A stretch of 61,542 nt of DNA from Sphingomonadales bacterium. Lineage in GTDB: Bacteria; Pseudomonadota; Alphaproteobacteria; Sphingomonadales; Kordiimonadaceae. Positions within the stretch are counted from its first letter, which is position 1; every line of letters begins with the position of its first letter. Positions 56,221 to 61,542 of the stretch are shown in pieces. Under the pieces are notes generated by a model. The model searched no databases. It saw only the letters and a list, made by a program, of their open reading frames with translations, and had not been told where the DNA came from. Made by a program: the position numbers and the translations under genes. The stretch covers positions 1-61,542 of the forward strand of contig JAALKD010000014.1 in the NCBI GenBank assembly GCA_011088215.1, written 5' to 3'.

Positions 56221-56338
56221 GTTCCGTCTCCTGAAATAATGTTGCCCAAAATTTGTAGACGAAGCATAAGCACGCCGGATATGCGGCGTATTGGATAAAA
56301 TTTACCTGCAACAATTTTTTTTGAAAACAGATGTTTTT

Positions 56339-57208
56339 CTATTCAAGCGGAAAGAAGTTAGTTTCAGGATGATCTTCTTGTTCTACAAGGAATTCTTTGG
56401 GGCTATAGCCACAAAATGCCTTGAATTCGCGAATAAAATGAGACTGGTCATAATAAGCACAATCTGCAGCGATCCGGGACCAGGAGACAGATTCTTTTTC
56501 TTTAATCGCTGCGAGAATTTCACCGAAACGCACGATGCGCTGGAACGCTTTCGGGTTTAGCCCGACCTGATTCTTGAAATGATGAATTGCCTGTTTTTGC
56601 GAATATCCCGATGTCTCTACAATGTCTTTTAATTGGGCCCCGGCATTTACCGTAATTGCGTCGATCATCTCATTAACCAACGATCGCGCGGGGCCATCGT
56701 CGAACCGGGCATGCTCCATCAAAAACTCGGTGAGGCGCTCGAACATAGCGGCATCACTGTTGGCGGATCTAAGCGCTTCGTGAAGGGCAAGAACGCCGTC
56801 TCCAAACACTGCTTCTGCGGGAACCACTTTATTATTTAAGCTGGAAGCAGGATCACGCATAAAGGGGCTAGCACCGCCTGGGCGGAATTGTACCACAACC
56901 ATTTCGCTGTTTTCGTGCGCCGAAATGGCTATGTATTTTTTCTGCATGCCTGACACCCACGCCTTTGTGAAATCATGGGTGGGTTTGTGGGTCTTTACGT
57001 CAAATAAATGGCGGACGTAACCATCCAGTTCAAAAATCAAGTAAATGCCCCCGTCCGGCACCACCCGTTCAATGGAATGATCCGGCATGAAACCGCTATA
57101 ATGAATCATGGATTGAATATATTGATCAAGCGGTGCTTCGGGGGTGTGCACAACAAAATGTGTAAGATCCCAATGGGAATCTTGATGCTCGGATTCGTAT
57201 GAGGTCAC
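56339..57208 (-). CDS. AraC-family transcriptional regulator
   Basis: This is a 289-residue regulator. A DUF6597-like N-terminal domain (RVVPDGGIYLIFELDG, ISAHENSEMVVVQFRPGG) precedes two helix-turn-helix units (LKDIVETSGYSQKQAIHHFK and SWSRIAADCAYYDQSHFIRE, then FCGYSPKEF). It starts at GTG 57208, overlapping the stop of the Mpo1-like gene (GTGA), so the two are translationally coupled. The DUF1761 and DUF4287 genes downstream are candidate targets. Confidence 0.93.
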   Translation of the reverse strand: MTSYESEHQDSHWDLTHFVVHTPEAPLDQYIQSMIHYSGFMPDHSIERVVPDGGIYLIFELDGYVRHLFDVKTHKPTHDFTKAWVSGMQKKYIAISAHENSEMVVVQFRPGGASPFMRDPASSLNNKVVPAEAVFGDGVLALHEALRSANSDAAMFERLTEFLMEHARFDDGPARSLVNEMIDAITVNAGAQLKDIVETSGYSQKQAIHHFKNQVGLNPKAFQRIVRFGEILAAIKEKESVSWSRIAADCAYYDQSHFIREFKAFCGYSPKEFLVEQEDHPETNFFPLE

Positions 57209-57738
57209 TCGCTGCCACCACCTTCATTATCAGGAAAATAGCGCGGCATACGCTGTTCGATCTCGGCCTGCAGACCTTTCTCCAGACCCAGCGCAAAGAG
57301 TATTTCTGCAATCAGGAACGAGGGCGCCATGAAAATCTGCAGCAGGTTGTCAAACAGCGCGGGCTTTCGGCCCTCAAAAGCATGGCCCCAGAACTGGATG
57401 ATCCAACCAACAACAAACAGAACACCAAAGGTGATCAGCGCCGTGCTTGTACCGATAGCACCGATAGTTTCAGCGGCATACAGTAGGGCAGTGTAGATCA
57501 GCACCGCAACCATGCCCACCAGCGGCGCAGAGTATAAATACATCAGCAGCAAGATAGTGATCATCAAGCCGGCGAGCGTAAGCACACCAATTTCAAAGGT
57601 AGCAACTGTCACCAGTGAAAACCGAACCATCACGGAAAAAACAATCATCGGCACGCCCACATGATGGGTCATCTGGTTGCGCTTGTCGCGGTGATAGGCT
57701 GAATACATCGCTAGCTGTTCATAAAACCAATTGCGCAT
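57205..57738 (-). CDS. Mpo1-like (DUF962) membrane protein
   Basis: This is a 177-residue polytopic membrane protein. The Mpo1/DUF962 signature YHRDKRNQMTHHVGVP (~15-30) and FWGHAFEGRKPALFDNLLQI (~112-131) carry the histidines that bind iron in the yeast enzyme, a 2-hydroxy fatty acid dioxygenase; the bacterial substrate is not known. The ATG at 57738 fits the family start. Its stop overlaps the AraC start. Confidence 0.9.
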   Translation of the reverse strand: MRNWFYEQLAMYSAYHRDKRNQMTHHVGVPMIVFSVMVRFSLVTVATFEIGVLTLAGLMITILLLMYLYSAPLVGMVAVLIYTALLYAAETIGAIGTSTALITFGVLFVVGWIIQFWGHAFEGRKPALFDNLLQIFMAPSFLIAEILFALGLEKGLQAEIEQRMPRYFPDNEGGGSE

Positions 57739-57899
57739 CGTCTTTCCCCTGCAAGTCTTCACCCGGCTGGTATCGTCGATGCTACTGTGCCGCGCCCAAG
57801 AACGCTTTTCAAGCCCACCTTAGTTGGCCGAAGTCAACGATAGGTCGACAAACTGGCGCGGCGACCTATCATAAACAGTGAAACAACCGGAGACACACC

Positions 57900-58763
57900 A
57901 TGGCATTCGCGACACTAGAGACAGCAATCGATGACGGCATATACACCATCCTGTTGAACCGGCCAGAGCGAATGAATGCCTTCACTGTCCAGATGGCAAG
58001 CGAACTGATCGCGGCACTGGACGAAGCCGACAATGATGACAACGTGCGCAGCGTGATCATCTCAGGCAATGGCCGGGCCTTTTGCGCAGGCATGGACCTG
58101 TCCACCGAAGGCAATGTATTCGGGCTGGACGAAACGGTGGACGCGGAGGGACCCGAGATGGAGCGCAACCGCGACACCGGTGGTATGGTTGTGCTTAGGA
58201 TGTTCCGGATGAAAAAGCCGCTGATCGGTGCGATAAACGGCGCGTCGGTGGGTGTGGGCAGCACCATGCAATTGCCGCTGGATGTACGGATCGCCTCGCC
58301 TTTTGCCAAGTTTGGTTTTGTTTTTGCCCAGCGCGGTATCACGCTGGAAAGCTGCTCCAGCTGGTTCCTGCCACGCCTTGTGGGTGTACAGAAGGCCTTG
58401 GAATGGTCGTTCAAAGGCAATGTGTTTGGCGCCGACGAAGCGCTGGCCGCCGGGTTGATTTCAGAAATTGTCGAGGCTGACCAATTGATAAACAGGGCAC
58501 GCGAGATCGCGGGTGAATTCGCCGGAAAAACCAGCGCCGTGTCTGTGGCCGTGAACCGGCAATTGGTTTGGCGCATGATGGGCGCCGCGCACCCCATGGA
58601 GGCCCACGCGGCCGAAAGCCGCACCATGTATCACACCAGCACTCGCGACGGCAAAGAAGGCGTGCAAAGCTTCCTGGACAAGCGGGAACCGGACTTCAAG
58701 GACACGGTTAGCGGTGACGCACCTTCCGGGTTCAACTGGGACGACGAACCACCATTTGGCTAG
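57900..58763 (+). CDS. Enoyl-CoA hydratase/isomerase family protein
   Basis: This is a 287-residue crotonase-fold enzyme of fatty acid oxidation. It shows YTILLNRPERMNAFT, the oxyanion hole ISGNGRAFCAGMDLS (~49-63), GAINGASVGVGSTMQLPLDV (~108-127) and FKGNVFGADEALAAGLISEI. The aspartate in AGMDLS is a common variation. The specific acyl substrate is not obvious. It is divergent from the Mpo1-like gene. Confidence 0.92.
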   Translation: MAFATLETAIDDGIYTILLNRPERMNAFTVQMASELIAALDEADNDDNVRSVIISGNGRAFCAGMDLSTEGNVFGLDETVDAEGPEMERNRDTGGMVVLRMFRMKKPLIGAINGASVGVGSTMQLPLDVRIASPFAKFGFVFAQRGITLESCSSWFLPRLVGVQKALEWSFKGNVFGADEALAAGLISEIVEADQLINRAREIAGEFAGKTSAVSVAVNRQLVWRMMGAAHPMEAHAAESRTMYHTSTRDGKEGVQSFLDKREPDFKDTVSGDAPSGFNWDDEPPFG

Positions 58764-58966
58764 ATAAGGTGTATAAATAAGCAAGTCAATCCGTCGACTT
58801 TGACACGCCCGAACGCTCTACCCTTCCGGTAAATATAAACGTCCGCATGAAAGCTGGTTATTGTTTATCGCGAAAAAAAAGGCTAGCGTGCCGCCGGTGA
58901 GCAGGGGGGTGCAGCAATTTTTATCGTTGCGCAGTGCTCACAGGGTACTATTCGGGGATATCATTG

Positions 58967-59560
58967 ATGACTGCTATTCTGGACAGTTTTCTAAAACATG
59001 AGCCCGCGCTCAAAAAATATCTGTCGCGCTTTTTTAAAGGGCAGCAGGATATTGAAGACGCTGTACAGGACACTTTCCTCAAGGCCTTTGCTGCTGAAAC
59101 CAAAGCAGAAATTCAGTCTCCCAAAGCCTATCTATTTAGAGTGGCCAAGCATACTGCGCTGAATGTACTAGCCAAGAAAGCCAATCATACAACCGATTAT
59201 ATTGAGGATTCTGCCAGCTCGTCTGTCTTACATGACAAGGGTCAGGTCGGTGCCGACGACAAATTGGATAGCAGGCGCAAACTGGTGGTTTTTTCAAAAG
59301 CCGTTGCCAGCTTGCCGCCGGGTTGTCGGCGCGTGTTTCTGCTGCGAAAGATGGATGGGCTTAAAGTTAAAGAAATAGCAAGGCACCTTGATATATCAGT
59401 TAGTGGTGTGGAAAAGCACATCGCCACGGGCTTGGTGAAATGTAATCAGTATTTCAAAGAACATGGCTATGATCCATCCGAATTCGGGGCATCTGTTCGT
59501 TCCGACAACACAGAAGCCCGGGCGGAGATAGCCACCTTGCTGCAGGTAAAAGATGAGTGA
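58967..59560 (+). CDS. ECF-type RNA polymerase sigma factor (FecI-like)
   Basis: This is a 197-residue ECF sigma factor. Region 2 (YLSRFFKGQQDIEDAVQDTF, ~19-38) and region 4 (LPPGCRRVFLLRKMDGLKVK, then EIARHLDISVSGVEKHIATG) are clear. The ATG at 58967 follows CGGGGATATC. It overlaps fecR by 8 bases and precedes an STN-TonB receptor, the standard FecI/FecR/receptor signalling order, so it likely responds to a ligand bound by the receptor encoded from 60848. Confidence 0.92.
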   Translation: MTAILDSFLKHEPALKKYLSRFFKGQQDIEDAVQDTFLKAFAAETKAEIQSPKAYLFRVAKHTALNVLAKKANHTTDYIEDSASSSVLHDKGQVGADDKLDSRRKLVVFSKAVASLPPGCRRVFLLRKMDGLKVKEIARHLDISVSGVEKHIATGLVKCNQYFKEHGYDPSEFGASVRSDNTEARAEIATLLQVKDE

Positions 59561-60629
59561 GACAAAAAACATCGTAGAATTTCCAAACCTCAAGGCTATT
59601 GAGGAAGAGGCTGCGCTGTGGATTGCTCGTCTGGATGGTCGCGACAGCCTGCCGGCCTCCGAGGCGGCTGCCCTGAAAGACTGGATCGCCCAAAGCGCAC
59701 AGCACCGTCACGCGCTGGAGCGCATGTCGCAGTTGTGGGGCGGGCTGGCATGCCTCGATGATCTCAATTATTTGGATGACGCATCGATTGCCGGCCAGTC
59801 GCTCAACAGTGGGACGGGACAAAACCCCGCATCACTGGGTCAAAAACGAGCTAAATGGTGGACTGGCGCTGCTGTTGCTGCATCGCTAATGGTGGCCGTA
59901 GCAGGTTCCTTTTTCCTTAATTTTGAAAGTCAACGTGATTTGCAGACCGGCCATTTTGCGACCGCGATAGGTGAGCAGGAAACCGTACTTCTGTCTGATG
60001 GTTCAAAAATTATTCTGAACACCAACAGCGAAGTTACAGTTGACCTGGATGACAACCACCGGTCGATCAACCTGCTTAGAGGCGAAGCTCATTTTGATGT
60101 AGCATCTGACGCAGACAGACCGTTTCTGGTTTACGCCAATGACGGGATTGTAAAAGCTGTTGGCACGGCCTTCACTGTTCATCTGCGCAAGACCTCGGTT
60201 GAGGTTACCGTATCGGAAGGTGTTGTTGCCCTAATATCCCGCGCGCAGACTTCTGCAGGCGACAGCGTATCCACACCCATTGAGGATATCGCACCGCTTG
60301 CGGCGCTAACGGTGGGGCAGAGCGCGGTTTTTGCCGAGACAGTTGAAAGCCTGACTCGAATGAGCGGTGAAGCGCTGGACCGCAAACTGTTGTGGCGCGG
60401 CGGGTTCATTGCTTTTGCCGGCGAGCCCCTGTCCACCGTTGTAGCTGATGTAAGCCGCTATACGGATATCACCATTGAAATCGAAGACCCGGAATTGGAA
60501 AACCTGCCCATCGGCGGCTACTTTAAGGCAGGCGAAGTTGAAGACATGTTCGACTCGTTGGAGGCATCTTTCGGTATCGCGGTTGAGCGTGTTTCCCCAA
60601 CTCGGGTCAAGTTAAGCCGCGCATCCTAG
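59553..60629 (+). CDS. FecR-family anti-sigma regulator
   Basis: This is a 358-residue inner-membrane regulator. An N-terminal DUF4880-like cytoplasmic domain (EEEAALWIARLDGRDSLPAS) binds the sigma factor; one TM helix (~107-124, AAVAASLMVAVAGSFFL) leads to a periplasmic FecR domain (QETVLLSDGSKIILNTNSEV, RGEAHFDVASDADRPFLVYA) and a C-terminal STN-like tail. The start overlaps the sigma gene. It would transmit the signal from the downstream receptor. Confidence 0.93.
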   Translation: MSETKNIVEFPNLKAIEEEAALWIARLDGRDSLPASEAAALKDWIAQSAQHRHALERMSQLWGGLACLDDLNYLDDASIAGQSLNSGTGQNPASLGQKRAKWWTGAAVAASLMVAVAGSFFLNFESQRDLQTGHFATAIGEQETVLLSDGSKIILNTNSEVTVDLDDNHRSINLLRGEAHFDVASDADRPFLVYANDGIVKAVGTAFTVHLRKTSVEVTVSEGVVALISRAQTSAGDSVSTPIEDIAPLAALTVGQSAVFAETVESLTRMSGEALDRKLLWRGGFIAFAGEPLSTVVADVSRYTDITIEIEDPELENLPIGGYFKAGEVEDMFDSLEASFGIAVERVSPTRVKLSRAS

Positions 60630-60795
60630 CCCAGCAGTGCTGCGCTTGCTCGGGACCAGCTTCCCGTTGTCATTGTTGTTTGAATGCAACGCACCGACAT
60701 GTTTGACGAGTTTTACGGCGTTAATACTGTTGCAATTGTTACACCCAGAAAAACTCAACCCTTAGTATAATTCCCTACTGAGGGTTTTAACATGT

Positions 60796-60822
60796 CACCG
60801 GTCTTAATGCTTGAGGCCGGTG
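60796..60822. other. Hairpin in the FecR-receptor gap
   Basis: CACCGGTCT (60796-60804) pairs with AGGCCGGTG (60814-60822) across a 9-base loop, 25 bases before the receptor start. There is no T tract, so a terminator is unlikely. It could affect translation of the receptor. Confidence 0.35.
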
Positions 60823-60847
60823 AAAACACGGAAAAAGTCTGATCACT

Positions 60848-61542
60848 GTGTCGATACATAAGAATAGGCCGCACCTGGGGAGATTGGCTGCATTTTTGTG
60901 CATTATGACGTTCGCTTTTTGCTTATTCAGCAATGGCGCGCGGGCCGATGCCCCCACAGAGAAATATGCCTTTGCGATCAAAGAGGAAACTCTCGGAGCG
61001 GCACTCGCAGTTTTTACCCGGCAAGCCGGGGTTCAGCTGCTATATCCTTATGAATTGGCAGACACAAAAGGGGTAAACCCTGTCGACGGTCAGTATACCA
61101 TCCTCGAAGCACTTTCTATTATGCTTCGGGGTACCGAGTTTTCAGGCGGCCTTACGGAGCGGGGAATTGTAACGATTTCTCGCGTGGAGAGGAAACCAAG
61201 AGAAACTCGGGAGACACCCATGCTCACCAACAAACGGAAAAGATCGCTGCTGGCGTCAATTTCGGCGATTGTATTTGGCGCATCTGGCGCACAGGCACAA
61301 AATGCCAACGACGGCGATGTGGCACTAGAAGAAATTGTCGTAACAGCAACCAAGCGGGCATCAACAATTAAAGATGTGCCCTTTTCAATCAACGCTCAAA
61401 CCGGTCAGGACATCCGGCGCTCGGGCGCAAAAAGCCTGGAAGACCTGGCGCGTAATGTTGCCGGTTTACAAATTCAAAACCTGGGACCCGGCCAAAGTCA
61501 AATTGCTATCCTCGGTGTTGCTGCCGGTCAAATTGTCCGAGA
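60848..61542 (+). CDS. STN-domain TonB-dependent receptor, N-terminal part (partial)
   Basis: This is the start of a receptor-transducer that continues beyond the window. It begins with GTG 60848: a signal sequence (~residues 12-34, ending NGARA), an STN signalling domain (FAIKEETLGAALAVFTRQAG, VQLLYPYELADTKGVNPVDG, then LRGTEFSGGLTERGIVTISR), and the TonB plug (EEIVVTATKRASTIKDVPFS, then AKSLEDLARNVAGLQIQNLG). Unusually, between the STN domain and plug lies a second signal-peptide-like stretch that starts at ATG 61220 (MLTNKRKRSLLASISAIVFG) and ends near SGAQAQ. A GGGAG site precedes that ATG. The frame is continuous, so either the fused form or a separate plug-barrel protein could be made. 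Confidence 0.85.
   Translation, partial: MSIHKNRPHLGRLAAFLCIMTFAFCLFSNGARADAPTEKYAFAIKEETLGAALAVFTRQAGVQLLYPYELADTKGVNPVDGQYTILEALSIMLRGTEFSGGLTERGIVTISRVERKPRETRETPMLTNKRKRSLLASISAIVFGASGAQAQNANDGDVALEEIVVTATKRASTIKDVPFSINAQTGQDIRRSGAKSLEDLARNVAGLQIQNLGPGQSQIAILGVAAGQIVR
61209..61222 (+). promoter_or_regulatory. Internal Shine-Dalgarno and ATG inside the receptor gene
   Basis: GGGAG at 61209-61213 lies 6 bases before an in-frame ATG at 61220-61222. Translation from here would give a TonB receptor with its own signal peptide and without the STN domain. Confidence 0.5.

Overview
The window looks like a piece of an alphaproteobacterial chromosome with about 55 percent GC by eye. Supporting signs are the yggT-DUF167-folD-marC run, a zf-CHCC (NDUFS6-like) protein next to polA, an IalB protein, the ccmABCDEFGHI gene order, and several large TonB-dependent receptors including a FecI/FecR-controlled one. 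A marine lineage such as Kordiimonadales is possible but is only a guess. I saw no rRNA, tRNA, CRISPR array, transposase or phage gene. The first ~75 bases (34 C's, then C-rich sequence) look like a read or contig-end artefact running into nadB.

Layout. 1-4.8 kb: nadB start, an ABC ATPase, a zinc-finger protein, polA and a BLUF photoreceptor. 5-10.5 kb: two TonB-dependent receptors, each with its own terminator. 10.8-15.2 kb: a FliL-like exported protein and a 1090-residue flagellin-hook/SBBP-like protein, separated by a gap holding a candidate sigma-54-driven small RNA. 15.4-19.1 kb: housekeeping genes (yggT, DUF167, folD, marC, ung, GST). 19.2-28.6 kb: exported proteins, a LysR regulator divergent from two cytochrome P460 genes, an AEC transporter, argG, a MerR-TipAS regulator with an operator-promoter, two lipoproteins and a second GST. 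28.7-38.1 kb: DUF2878, several disrupted genes, rlmN-GNAT, a B3-type metallo-beta-lactamase-like protein, and an IalB / small membrane protein / acyltransferase operon. 38.2-45.2 kb: TPR-sulfotransferase, tyrosine phosphatase, MFS, yciB, two methyltransferases and NUDIX. 45.3-52.3 kb: the complete cytochrome c maturation operon on the minus strand. 52.4-58.8 kb: cardiolipin synthase, a disrupted MBL enzyme, disrupted DUF4287 and DUF1761 genes, AraC, an Mpo1-like protein and an enoyl-CoA hydratase. 58.9 kb to the end: an ECF sigma factor, FecR, and an STN-TonB receptor that runs off the window.

How genes may work together. The Ccm proteins would attach haem to CxxCH proteins such as the two P460 cytochromes. 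The sigma / FecR / STN-receptor trio is a cell-surface signalling unit. rlmN is followed after 4 nt by a GNAT gene.

The most unusual features are these. (1) Four conserved genes each carry exactly one in-frame TAA with intact homologous sequence on both sides, and two more carry a single-base indel. This could be pseudogene formation, consensus error or, less likely, UAA recoding. (2) There is a stand-alone structured RNA with a sigma-54-like promoter and a strong terminator. (3) The STN-TonB receptor reading frame contains a second signal peptide and a second Shine-Dalgarno/ATG.
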